From the NCBI RefSeq assembly GCF_015690355.1, contig NZ_JADPRT010000010.1, positions 248,001 to 312,000 on the forward strand: a stretch of 64,000 nucleotides of DNA, written 5' to 3'. Within the stretch, counting starts at the first letter, position 1. The number at the start of each line of letters is the position of its first letter. Shown here in pieces: positions 1 to 7,619 of the stretch. The position numbers and the translations under genes were made by a program. This stretch comes from Streptacidiphilus fuscans (GTDB lineage: Bacteria; Actinomycetota; Actinomycetes; Streptomycetales; Streptomycetaceae). Under the pieces are notes generated by a model. That model had not been told where the DNA came from and did no database searches. It saw only the letters and a list, made by a program, of their open reading frames with translations.

Positions 1-10
1 TCTTGCTGGT

Positions 11-625
11 GTGTTCCGACGAAGCTCCCAGGATGCCCCCGCCGACGCCGTGACGCTCGACAAGAGCGCCGAGGCCGAGGCCGCAGAGGCAGCCGTTCCC
101 AGCGCCGAGGCCAAGAAGGGCCGCCCCACGCCCAAGCGCAGCGAGGCCGAGGCGAACCGCCGCGGCCGCGCCTACGTGCCGCCGGACCGCAAGGCCAGCG
201 CGCGCAAGGCCCGCGACGCCAACCGCAGCGACCGGGACAAGACCATGCTGGCGCTGCGCGGCGAGGCCGACGCCAAGTACCTCCCGGCCCGTGACCGCGG
301 CCCGGTGCGCGCGTTCGTCCGGGACTACTTCGACTCGCGCTTCACCGTGCTGGAGTTCTTCCTGCCGTTCGCGGTCGTCTTCATGGTGCTGGCGTTCTTC
401 CGCTCCCCCGCGGCCGTCGAGCTGATCTACGTGCTGTGGCTGGCGTTCCTGGTCGCCGTCGTGATCCAGATGTTGTGGCTGGCGACGCGACTCCGCAAGG
501 AGCTCGCCACGCGCTTCCCCGGCCAGAACACCAAGGGCGCCCTCGCCTACGGCATCATGCGCTCGATGAACCTGCGCCGGATGCGCCTGCCCAAGCCGGC
601 CGTCAAGCGCGGACAGCGGCCCTGA
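11..625 (+). CDS. DUF3043 domain membrane protein
   Basis: A 204-residue protein of the DUF3043 family, whose function is unknown. Residues 1-110 are hydrophilic and rich in Ala, Glu, Lys and Arg, with the family signatures KGRPTPKR near 36-43 and YLPARDRGPVR near 90-100. Two hydrophobic segments follow at about 114-130 and 136-157, so it is probably an inner-membrane protein with a cytoplasmic N-terminal tail. The GTG at base 11 gives the usual MFR start of the family, but only ten bases precede it, so the ribosome binding site cannot be judged. The family assignment is secure; no role can be inferred beyond membrane location. Confidence 0.85.
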   Translation: MFRRSSQDAPADAVTLDKSAEAEAAEAAVPSAEAKKGRPTPKRSEAEANRRGRAYVPPDRKASARKARDANRSDRDKTMLALRGEADAKYLPARDRGPVRAFVRDYFDSRFTVLEFFLPFAVVFMVLAFFRSPAAVELIYVLWLAFLVAVVIQMLWLATRLRKELATRFPGQNTKGALAYGIMRSMNLRRMRLPKPAVKRGQRP

Positions 626-699
626 CCGGACACCCGGGCTACCCCGGGTACTCCTACTCGCCGCTCGAGCCGCGTCCGGGAACGGACGACTCGACGCTC

Positions 700-1569
700 G
701 TGCTGCCCGCCCAACGGAACCTTCCGTCGGGCGGGCTGGCTGGTTCTGCTCCCCTCGGCCGCGCGCCCGAGGGCTTCTCCGCAGGTTCGGACGCCTGGCT
801 GGCCAAGCTCGGCGGGCTGCGCAACGTGGTCCGCCAGGAGCTGGTCACCCGCCAGCTGACCGAGCAGCTGCACGCCCGCTTCGGCCCCGACGCCCGGCTG
901 CGGGTGCTGGACGCCGGCTGCGGCCAGGGCACCCAGCTGCTGCGCCTGGCCCGGGCCGGTCACGAGGTCACCGGCCTGGACCCGGATCCCGGCACCCTCA
1001 CCGCCGCCCAGCAGGCGCTCGCGCTTGAGCCCCTCGCGGTCCAGGCCCGGGTACGGCTGCTGCACGGCGAGGGCGGCGACTGCGGCCGGTGGTTCGGCCC
1101 GGCCAGCTTCGACGTCGTGCTCTGCCACGGCGTGCTGATGTACCTGCCGGACCCGGAACCGCTGCTGGCCGCACTGGCCCGGGTGCTCGCGCCCGGCGGG
1201 CTGCTGTCCGTGCTGGCCCGCAACGGCGACGCTCTGGCCCTGCGCCCCGGCCTGGCCGGTGACTGGGGAGCCGCTGTCGCCGCCTTCGACGACGCCCCCG
1301 GAACGAACCGCCTCGCCTACACCAACCGTCTCGGCCTGCCGACCCGCGCCGACCGCCGCGCCGTGCTCGCCCGCACCCTGGCCGAGCTGGACGTCCCCGT
1401 GCAGGCCTGGTTCGGCGTCCGGGTCTTCACCGACCAGGCCGCCGACGACGCCCCGCTGCCTCCCACGCCGGAGCTCTCCTTACTCCTCGACGCCGAGGAC
1501 CGGGCAGGCCGCACCGACCCCTACCGCCGCGTCGCCGCCCTGCTGCACCTGGTGGGCATGCGGCCGTGA
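700..1569 (+). CDS. SAM-dependent class I methyltransferase
   Basis: A class I methyltransferase of about 289 residues. Motif I reads VLDAGCGQGTQLLRLAR, followed by an acidic residue after strand 2 (GLDPDP) and the post-motif FDVVLCHGVLMYLPDPEPLL, so SAM binding is clear. Substrate is unknown; the overall pattern resembles the SmtA/CmoM-like group. The reading frame is open back to 436, deep inside the DUF3043 gene. The first plausible start outside that gene is GTG at 700, so the N-terminus is uncertain. The gene contains one TTA leucine codon (1480-1482), rare in this window and read in Streptomyces by the developmentally controlled bldA tRNA. It follows the DUF3043 gene closely and may be cotranscribed. 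Confidence 0.8.
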   Translation: MLPAQRNLPSGGLAGSAPLGRAPEGFSAGSDAWLAKLGGLRNVVRQELVTRQLTEQLHARFGPDARLRVLDAGCGQGTQLLRLARAGHEVTGLDPDPGTLTAAQQALALEPLAVQARVRLLHGEGGDCGRWFGPASFDVVLCHGVLMYLPDPEPLLAALARVLAPGGLLSVLARNGDALALRPGLAGDWGAAVAAFDDAPGTNRLAYTNRLGLPTRADRRAVLARTLAELDVPVQAWFGVRVFTDQAADDAPLPPTPELSLLLDAEDRAGRTDPYRRVAALLHLVGMRP

Positions 1570-1589
1570 CGGATCGCGGCTTTTCGATC

Positions 1590-1595
1590 TAGGGT
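1590..1595 (+). promoter_or_regulatory. -10 hexamer TAGGGT, leaderless start for aldo/keto reductase
   Basis: TAGGGT fits the actinobacterial TANNNT -10 pattern and ends 7 nt before the ATG at 1603. A GTGACG hexamer lies 18 bp upstream (1566-1571) as a possible -35. No Shine-Dalgarno sequence precedes the ATG, so transcription probably starts at or next to the start codon. Confidence 0.45.
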
Positions 1596-1602
1596 CGGGG
1601 CC

Positions 1603-2607
1603 ATGGAGTTTCGTCATTTGGGCCGTAGCGGCCTGGTCATCAGCGAGATCGCCTACGGCAACTGGCTCACCCACGGCTCCCAGGTCGAGGAGGACGCCGC
1701 CACGGCCTGCGTCCACGCCGCCCTGGACGCAGGCATCACCACCTTCGACACCGCCGACGTCTACGCCGCCACCCGCGCGGAGGCCGTCCTCGGCCGCGCG
1801 CTCAAGGGGCAGCGCCGCGAGGGCCTGGAGATCTTCACCAAGGTCTACTGGCCGACCGGCCCGGGCAAGAACGACCGCGGCCTGAGCCGCAAGCACATCA
1901 TGGAGTCGATCGACGGCTCGCTGCGCCGTCTGCAGACCGACTACGTCGACCTCTACCAGGCCCACCGCTTCGACGTGGCGACGCCGCTGGAGGAGACCAT
2001 GGTCGCCTTCGCCGACGTGGTCCACTCCGGCAAGGCCCACTACATCGGCGTCTCCGAGTGGACCGCCGACCAGATCCGCGCCGCCCACGGGCTGGCCCGC
2101 GAGCTGCGGATCCCGCTGGTCTCCTCGCAGCCGCAGTACTCCGCCCTGTGGCGGGTCATCGAGGCCGAGGTCGTCCCGACCTGCGAGGAGCTGGGCATCG
2201 GCCAGATCGTCTGGTCCCCCATCGCCCAGGGCGCGCTGACGGGCAAGTACCTGCCCGGCGCCGAACCCCCGGCGGGCTCCCGCGCCACCGACGACAAGGG
2301 CGGCGCCAACATGATCTCCCGCTGGCTGCGGGACGACGTGCTGGAGCGGGTCCAGCTGCTCCAGCCGCTGGCCGCCGAGGCCGGTCTGACGATGGCTCAG
2401 CTCGCGGTGGCCTGGGTGCTGCAGAACGCGAACGTGTCGGCGGCGATCGTCGGCGCCTCGCGTCCCGAGCAGGTCGCCGAGAACGTCAAGGCCGCGGGCG
2501 TGAAGCTGGACGCCGAGCTGGTCAAGCGGATGGACGAGATCCTCGCCCCGGTCGCGGAGTTCGACCCGGCGAAGACCCGCGAGAACTCCCCGCAGGCGCG
2601 CCCGTAG
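1603..2607 (+). CDS. aldo/keto reductase (Kv-beta-like)
   Basis: A 334-residue NADPH-dependent aldo/keto reductase. Catalytic Asp and Tyr are in FDTADVY (about 49-55), the Lys in EIFTKVYWP, and the His in DLYQAHRFD. The order and the insert with KNDRGLSRKHIMESID match the AKR6 / Kv-channel beta-subunit-like group common in Streptomyces. The C-terminal nucleotide-binding segment (SAAIVGASRPEQV) is intact. It likely reduces a small aldehyde or ketone in the cytoplasm; the physiological substrate is unknown. It has its own promoter signature upstream and a strong hairpin 13 bp after the stop, so it appears monocistronic. Confidence 0.9.
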   Translation: MEFRHLGRSGLVISEIAYGNWLTHGSQVEEDAATACVHAALDAGITTFDTADVYAATRAEAVLGRALKGQRREGLEIFTKVYWPTGPGKNDRGLSRKHIMESIDGSLRRLQTDYVDLYQAHRFDVATPLEETMVAFADVVHSGKAHYIGVSEWTADQIRAAHGLARELRIPLVSSQPQYSALWRVIEAEVVPTCEELGIGQIVWSPIAQGALTGKYLPGAEPPAGSRATDDKGGANMISRWLRDDVLERVQLLQPLAAEAGLTMAQLAVAWVLQNANVSAAIVGASRPEQVAENVKAAGVKLDAELVKRMDEILAPVAEFDPAKTRENSPQARP

Positions 2608-2620
2608 TACCCGCCGATGT

Positions 2621-2661
2621 GCGGGAGCCCGCCCCGGCACGTCGCCGAGGCGGGCTCCCGC
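2621..2661. terminator. bidirectional hairpin terminator
   Basis: A perfect 13-bp inverted repeat (2621-2633 with 2649-2661, beginning GCGGGAGCCC) lies between the convergent aldo/keto reductase and the small minus-strand gene. It has no long U tract, as is usual for high-G+C terminators. Confidence 0.75.
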
Positions 2662-2708
2662 GCTCTCTACTTCTCGCTACCGGTCCGGCTACCGGACCGC
2701 ACTTCTGG

Positions 2709-2918
2709 CTACTGGTCCGCGGCGTGCAGGCTCATCGGGCCGTAGATCTTCCGGCTGTCCTCGAACAGCACCACCTGGTCCACCCCGTCGGCCGCGAGGT
2801 CCTTCCAGGACTCGCCGATCCAGGTCTCCGCGTCGCCCTGAGTGGGAAACTCCTCGGTTCCGTTCGGCGCGGTCACCGCAGACCCGTCGGTCTTCTCGAA
2901 CCGCCACGTCCACACCAT
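2709..2918 (-). CDS. small conserved hypothetical protein (69 aa)
   Basis: A 69-residue acidic protein starting MVWTWRFEK and containing WIGESWKDLAADGVDQV. The ATG at 2918 is preceded by GGAAGGAG at good spacing, which fixes the start and argues for a real gene. Third codon positions are strongly G/C. The sequence resembles small uncharacterised proteins found widely in Streptomyces. No domain, signal peptide or membrane segment is visible and no function is proposed. It is transcribed divergently from cobU. Confidence 0.75.
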   Translation of the reverse strand: MVWTWRFEKTDGSAVTAPNGTEEFPTQGDAETWIGESWKDLAADGVDQVVLFEDSRKIYGPMSLHAADQ

Positions 2919-2993
2919 GAAGGGCTCCTTCCGCGCCGGGTCACCGTCTGCACAGGACAGTACCCAGAAAGTCGCCGCCGAGCCGCCGTGCCG

Positions 2994-2999
2994 CAGAAT
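2994..2999 (+). promoter_or_regulatory. -10-like hexamer CAGAAT, leaderless start for cobU
   Basis: CAGAAT ends 6 nt before the GTG start of cobU and no Shine-Dalgarno sequence is present. It has the same geometry as the other leaderless candidates in this window. No convincing -35 is visible. Confidence 0.35.
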
Positions 3000-3005
3000 G
3001 ACGCG

Positions 3006-3647
3006 GTGAGGATCTTCGCAGAGCGCACCCCCGACGGCACCAGACGGCTCGGCGTCGCCTGGGGGCGACCCGCCGCACCGCAGCGGACGCTGCTGCTGGG
3101 CGGCGCGCGCTCCGGCAAGTCCTCGCTGGCCGAGCGGCTGCTGCTCGCCCACGACCGTGGCGCCCCCGGCTCCGTCACCTACGTCGCCACCGCCGGACGC
3201 CGTGAGGGAGACGCCGAGTGGGCCGAGCGGATCGACCTCCACCGGGCCCGTCGCCCCGACCACTGGCGCACGGTCGAGACCTGCGAGCTGGCCCCGCTGC
3301 TCGCCGAACCCGCCGACGCCGGGCCGCTGCTCATCGACTGCCTGGCGCTCTGGCTGACCGACGCCATGGACCGGGTCGGCGCCTGGGACGACGCCACCTG
3401 GTACGCGACCGGTGAGAAGCAGCTGCGCGAGCGCACCGCCGAGCTGGTCACCGCGTTGCGCGGCAGCCGCCGCCGGGTCGTCGCGGTCAGCAACGAGGTG
3501 GGCAGCGGCGTCGTCCCGGCCACCGCCTCCGGCCGCCGGTTCCGCGACGAGCTGGGACGGCTCAACGCCGCCTTCGCCGCCGAGTGCGCGGACGTGCGGT
3601 TGGTGGTGGCGGGCCGCTCGCTGCCGCTGACAAACGAGTGGCGGTAA
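3006..3647 (+). CDS. cobU: adenosylcobinamide kinase / adenosylcobinamide-phosphate guanylyltransferase
   Basis: A bifunctional enzyme of the nucleotide loop pathway for cobalamin. It phosphorylates adenosylcobinamide and then transfers GMP to give adenosylcobinamide-GDP. The 213-residue product has the P-loop LLLGGARSGKSSLAERLL, the HRARRPDHW segment carrying the guanylyl-accepting His region, DCLALWLTDAM, and the conserved AVSNEVGSGVVP. The GTG at 3006 is chosen because it precedes the whole domain and follows a -10-like hexamer by 6 nt; longer in-frame extension runs into the aldo/keto reductase. cobT begins within 12 bp of its stop, and cobS follows, giving a three-gene corrinoid assembly operon. 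Confidence 0.92.
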   Translation: MRIFAERTPDGTRRLGVAWGRPAAPQRTLLLGGARSGKSSLAERLLLAHDRGAPGSVTYVATAGRREGDAEWAERIDLHRARRPDHWRTVETCELAPLLAEPADAGPLLIDCLALWLTDAMDRVGAWDDATWYATGEKQLRERTAELVTALRGSRRRVVAVSNEVGSGVVPATASGRRFRDELGRLNAAFAAECADVRLVVAGRSLPLTNEWR

Positions 3648-3658
3648 CGTTCCCTCGC

Positions 3659-4747
3659 GTGAGCACCTTCGACCTCGACGAGTTCTCCGCGCAGGTGGCG
3701 CGCCCCGACGACGAGTACCGCCTGGCCGCGGAGCAGCGCTTCGACGCGCTGGACCTGCCGCACGGCGCGCTCGGCGAGCTGCAGGACCTGGCCGGCTGGC
3801 TGGCCGCGGTCCAGGCCCGCGTCCCGACGCGACCGATCAGCCAGGCCAAGGTGCTGGTCTTCGCCGCCGACCACGGCATCGCCTCGCTCGGCGTCTCCGC
3901 CCTGCCGCCGGGTACCACCGCCCGCCGGGTCCGCGAGGTGCTGGACGGCACCGCTCCGGTCAGCGTGCTGGCCCGTCAGTTCGGCGCCCAGGTACGCGTG
4001 GTGGACATGGCCGTCGACGCGGACGAGGACGCATTCCCGGCCGAGGTGAGCCGCCACCGGATCCGGCGCGGCTCGGGCCGGATCGACGTCGAGAACGCGC
4101 TGACCCGCGAGGAGGCCGAGCGCGCCTTCGCCGTCGGCGTCGCGCTCGCCGACGAGGAGGCCGACTCCGGCACCGACCTGGTGGTCCTCGGCGACCTCGG
4201 CGTCGGCTCGACCACCGTCGCCTCGGTCCTCATCGGCGTGCTGTGCGGCACCGACGCCGCCGCCGTCACCGGTCGCGGCTCGGGCATCGACGACAAGGTG
4301 TGGATGGTCAAGTGCGCCGCCATCCGCGACTCGCTGCGCCGGGCGCGTCCGGTGCTGGCCGACCAGATCGACCTGCTGGCCGCGGTCGGCGGCGCGGACT
4401 TCGCGGCGATGGCGGGCTTCCTGCTGCAGTGCGCGATGCGGCGCGTCCCGGTGCTGCTGGACGGCGTGGTCTCCACCGCGTGCGCGCTGGTCGCGCAGCG
4501 GGTCGCGTTCCGCGCGCCGGAGTGGTGGCGTGCCGGGCAGCTCACCGGCGAGCCCGCCCAGGCGAAGGCGTACGAGCGGATGAGCATCACGCCGCTGCAG
4601 CAGCAGCGGGTGGCCGCCGGCGGCGGCGCGGGCGCGCTGATGGCGCTGCCGCTGCTCCGCGGCGCCGCAGCGCTCCTGGCCGAACTGCCGCTGCCGCAGC
4701 CGGAGCTGGAGCCGGAGAAGTCCGCCGATCCCGTCGACGAGGCCTGA
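3659..4747 (+). CDS. cobT: nicotinate-nucleotide--dimethylbenzimidazole phosphoribosyltransferase
   Basis: Makes alpha-ribazole phosphate from nicotinate mononucleotide and dimethylbenzimidazole for the lower ligand of cobalamin. The 362-residue protein has the family signatures VLVFAADHGIASLGVSA, DLGVGSTTVASVL, TGRGSGID and the C-terminal GAGALMALPLL. The GTG at 3659 is preferred; GTG at 3638 is in frame but overlaps cobU. The last 25 residues are Pro/Glu-rich and probably disordered. It lies between cobU and cobS, consistent with one transcript for late corrinoid assembly. Confidence 0.93.
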   Translation: MSTFDLDEFSAQVARPDDEYRLAAEQRFDALDLPHGALGELQDLAGWLAAVQARVPTRPISQAKVLVFAADHGIASLGVSALPPGTTARRVREVLDGTAPVSVLARQFGAQVRVVDMAVDADEDAFPAEVSRHRIRRGSGRIDVENALTREEAERAFAVGVALADEEADSGTDLVVLGDLGVGSTTVASVLIGVLCGTDAAAVTGRGSGIDDKVWMVKCAAIRDSLRRARPVLADQIDLLAAVGGADFAAMAGFLLQCAMRRVPVLLDGVVSTACALVAQRVAFRAPEWWRAGQLTGEPAQAKAYERMSITPLQQQRVAAGGGAGALMALPLLRGAAALLAELPLPQPELEPEKSADPVDEA

Positions 4748-4752
4748 CCGTC

Positions 4753-5613
4753 TTGTTCCACGCTCGATTCACAGCTCGGTTCAAGGCTCGGTTCACAGCT
4801 CGGTTCAACGCCGCGCTCGACGCGCTGCGCTTCTCCTTCGGCACGCTCTCCGTGCTGCCGGTCCGGGTCAACCGCTGGGACCGGCCCACGGCAGGGCGGG
4901 CGATACTCCTCGCCCCGCTGGTGGGGCTGGTGCTGGGCGGCGTCGCCGCCGCCCTGGCCACCGCGCTGGCGTGGGCGCACGCCGGGCCGCTGCTCGCCGC
5001 CGTCGCGGGCGTGTCCGTGCTGGCCGCCGCGACGCGGGGGCTGCATCTGGACGGCCTGGCCGACGTCGCGGACGGTCTGGGCAGCAACCGTCCGCCCGAG
5101 GCCGCGCTGAAGATCATGAAGGCCTCGGACATCGGGCCCTTCGGCGTGCTGGTGCTGCTGCTGACGCTGCTCGCGCAGGTCGCCGCGCTGGCCCGGTGCT
5201 TCGAACTCGGCCTGGCCGACGGCGCGTTCGGCGTCCTGCTGGCCGCCGTCACCGCCCGGACCGCGTTGCTGCGCGGCTGTCAGGTCGGCGTCCCGTCCGC
5301 GCGCCCCGACGGTCTCGGCGCGATGGTGGCGGGGACGGTGCCACGCCGCCAGGGCGCGTCGGTGGCGGCGTTGACGCTCGCCGCGCTCGGACTGGTGGCC
5401 TACGGCATCGCCCGTACGGGTGACAACAGGCTGCCCCTCGCGTTGGGTGCGGGCCTGGCCGTGGTGGCCGGACTGGCCGTCGCCTCCCTGCTGCTGACGC
5501 ACTGCGTGCGTCGTTTCGGCGGAATCACCGGAGATGTCCTGGGTGCGATGGTCGAGTCCGCGGCCACGGGAACCCTCATTGTGTGGGTGCTTTTCGCGGC
5601 TGCCACCCCGTAG
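4753..5613 (+). CDS. cobS: adenosylcobinamide-GDP ribazoletransferase (cobalamin synthase)
   Basis: Joins adenosylcobinamide-GDP and alpha-ribazole (phosphate) to complete cobalamin; an integral membrane enzyme. The metal-binding motif LHLDGLADVADGLGS and the segment ALKIMKASDIGPFGV are present, with about seven hydrophobic helices over 286 residues. The TTG at 4753 is the only start that fits between the cobT stop (4745-4747) and the conserved region, with GAGG about 8 nt upstream in the end of cobT. Residues 4-19 consist of a four-copy ARF-type tetrapeptide array (bases 4762-4809) that ordinary CobS proteins do not need. The enzyme core starts after it at DALRFSFGTLSVLPV. Confidence 0.92.
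   Translation: MFHARFTARFKARFTARFNAALDALRFSFGTLSVLPVRVNRWDRPTAGRAILLAPLVGLVLGGVAAALATALAWAHAGPLLAAVAGVSVLAAATRGLHLDGLADVADGLGSNRPPEAALKIMKASDIGPFGVLVLLLTLLAQVAALARCFELGLADGAFGVLLAAVTARTALLRGCQVGVPSARPDGLGAMVAGTVPRRQGASVAALTLAALGLVAYGIARTGDNRLPLALGAGLAVVAGLAVASLLLTHCVRRFGGITGDVLGAMVESAATGTLIVWVLFAAATP
4762..4809 (+). repeat. 4 x 12-bp tandem array in cobS
   Basis: Four 12-bp units, consensus GCTCGGTTCACA, with one to three changes per copy. They encode a repeated ARF-x tetrapeptide at the extreme N-terminus of CobS. Confidence 0.9.
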
Positions 5614-5748
5614 CGGGGTGCTGTCTCGAAATTGGCACCTCCCAGGCGGTCTCAGGGCCCACCATGCGGACTACCATGCCAGTGGCCGGTCCGTTCCCCA
5701 CCCGTGGCGCGCCGGGCACCTATCTCCGACAGAACAGGACGCATTTCC

Positions 5749-7242
5749 GTGACTGCAGTGTCATTGAGCACCTCCACGGCCGCCGCGCTGCGCGCGGACG
5801 CCGTCGTCGTGGCCGTGGCGAAGGGCCCCAAGGGCCTCGTCCTGGCCCCCGGCGCCGAGGCGGTCGACGAGGCGTTCGAGGGCAAGCTTGCCGAGGTCCT
5901 CACCACCGTCGGCGCGACCGGCGCCGAGGGCGAGGCCGTCAAGGTCCCCGCCGCGGCCGGGATCAAGGCTCCGCTGGTGCTCGCCGTGGGCCTGGGCGAG
6001 GCCACCGACGACTCCTACGACGCCGAGGCGCTGCGCGCCGCCGCCGGTGTCGCCGCCCGCACGCTGGCCGGCGCCAAGAAGGCCGCCTTCGCCCTTCCGG
6101 TCGCCGACGCGGACGCCGCGGGCGCGGTCGCGCTCGGCGCGCTGCTCGGCTCCTACGAGTACACCGCCACCCGCAACCTGGGCGGCGACGCCAAGGGCCC
6201 CCTGGGCGACGTGGCGATCGTCGGCACCAAGCGCGGCGACAAGGCCGTCAAGGCCGCCGTCGAGCGCGCCGTCGTGCTGGGCGAGGAGATGAACCGCACC
6301 CGCGACCTGGTGAACCTGCCGCCGAACGACCTCTTCCCGAAGACCTTCGCCGAGCGCGTCGTCGCGGTCGGCAAGGAGCACGGCCTCAAGGTCGAGGTGC
6401 TCGACGAGAAGGCGCTGACCAAGGGCGGCTTCGGCGGCATCCTCGGCGTCGGCAACGGCTCCGAGCACGGGCCGCGCCTGGTCAAGGTGGCCTACACCCA
6501 CCCGAAGGCCAAGGCCTCGCTCGCCTTCGTCGGCAAGGGCATCACCTACGACTCGGGCGGCATCTCGCTCAAGCCGGCCGGCCACAACGAGACCATGAAG
6601 TGCGACATGGCCGGCGCCGGCGCCGTCTTCGGCGCCGTCGTGGCCGCGGCCCGCCTGGGCCTCCAGGTCAACGTCACCGGCTGGCTGGCGCTGGCCGAGA
6701 ACATGCCGTCGGGCACCGCCACCCGCCCCGGCGACGTGCTGCGCATGTACGGCGGCAAGACCGTCGAGGTGCTCAACACCGACGCCGAGGGCCGTCTGGT
6801 CCTGGCCGACGCCATCGTCCGCGCGGGCGAGGAGAAGCCGGACACCATCGTCGACGTGGCCACCCTGACCGGCGCCATGATGATGGCCCTGGGCAGCCGC
6901 ACCTTCGGCATCATGGCCAACGACGACGAGCTGCGCGCCACCGTGCACACCCTGGCCGAGGCCGCGGGCGAACCGGCCTGGCAGATGCCGCTCCCGGCGC
7001 ACCTGCGCAAGGGCATGGACTCCGGAGTGGCCGACCTCGCCAACATGGGCGAGCGGATGGGCGGCGGCCTGGTCGCCGGCCTCTTCCTCAAGGAGTTCGT
7101 CGCCGACGGCATCACCTGGGCCCACCTGGACATCGCCGGCCCGGCCTTCAACGAGTCCGCCCCCTTCGGCTACACGCCCAAGGGCGGGACCGCCACGGCC
7201 GTCCGCACCCTGGTCGCCCTGGCCGAGCACGCCGCGGGCTGA
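5749..7242 (+). CDS. pepA: leucyl aminopeptidase (M17)
   Basis: A cytosolic two-metal aminopeptidase of 497 residues that removes N-terminal residues from peptides. The M17 catalytic core is intact: VGKGITYDSGGISLKPA, MKCDMAGAGAVFGAV and the signature NTDAEGRLVLADA supply the metal ligands and the catalytic Lys and Arg. The GTG at 5749 is chosen over far-upstream starts because it gives the family length and follows AGGAC about 10 nt upstream. A long nested hairpin lies 55 bp after the stop and separates it from lpdA. In Streptomyces pepA commonly precedes lpd and sucB, as here. Confidence 0.93.
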   Translation: MTAVSLSTSTAAALRADAVVVAVAKGPKGLVLAPGAEAVDEAFEGKLAEVLTTVGATGAEGEAVKVPAAAGIKAPLVLAVGLGEATDDSYDAEALRAAAGVAARTLAGAKKAAFALPVADADAAGAVALGALLGSYEYTATRNLGGDAKGPLGDVAIVGTKRGDKAVKAAVERAVVLGEEMNRTRDLVNLPPNDLFPKTFAERVVAVGKEHGLKVEVLDEKALTKGGFGGILGVGNGSEHGPRLVKVAYTHPKAKASLAFVGKGITYDSGGISLKPAGHNETMKCDMAGAGAVFGAVVAAARLGLQVNVTGWLALAENMPSGTATRPGDVLRMYGGKTVEVLNTDAEGRLVLADAIVRAGEEKPDTIVDVATLTGAMMMALGSRTFGIMANDDELRATVHTLAEAAGEPAWQMPLPAHLRKGMDSGVADLANMGERMGGGLVAGLFLKEFVADGITWAHLDIAGPAFNESAPFGYTPKGGTATAVRTLVALAEHAAG

Positions 7243-7619
7243 TCGCACGCCGATCACACCGCACCAGCCACGCGCGCACGCGCGTACCAGCCGGTAACCG
7301 GCGGTGGACCTCGCCCACACGTTCGCCAGCAGCGAACACAGGCGCTGGTCCACCGCCGGTCCGGCCGGGGGCCCGGATGACCTGGGCCCCTTCCTCAGGC
7401 CGGAATTCCCCTACCGACCTGCGGAAACAGACATTTCCGAGCGAGCCGCCCGGTCTGCCGCGTCCGATTCGCCCTGTCCACACCGTGGCCCGGTCCATCA
7501 CCACCAGGCAACAAGTGCGAGGATGTATCTCCGGCACGACGGGTCTCCCCACAAGGGAGCACCACACCCGGCCGGCGATCGACCGGGAGCATCCGCACCC
7601 TTTGCATGGAGGACGTGAC
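7243..7619. other. pepA-lpdA intergenic region
   Basis: This 377-bp gap holds a large nested hairpin (7297-7360) and a second GC-rich imperfect hairpin around 7367-7390. The remainder is presumably the lpdA promoter region. No RNA gene or small ORF with a ribosome binding site and codon bias is apparent. Confidence 0.6.
7297..7360. terminator. nested hairpin downstream of pepA
   Basis: A perfect 14-bp outer stem (7297-7310 with 7347-7360) encloses a CGCC/GGCG step and an inner GTTCGC/GCGAAC stem (7321-7326 with 7332-7337) with a 5-nt loop. It probably terminates pepA transcription and could form a cruciform in DNA. Confidence 0.7.

Noticed and set aside
2919..3005. Cobalamin riboswitch before cobU
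   Set aside because: Only 87 bp between divergent genes, with no B12-box-like sequence or room for the fold.
5583..7619. Plus-strand extension of lpdA back over pepA
   Set aside because: The pepA frame has all M17 motifs; the extension is Arg/Gly-rich shadow sequence, and lpdA has its own ribosome binding site at 7620.
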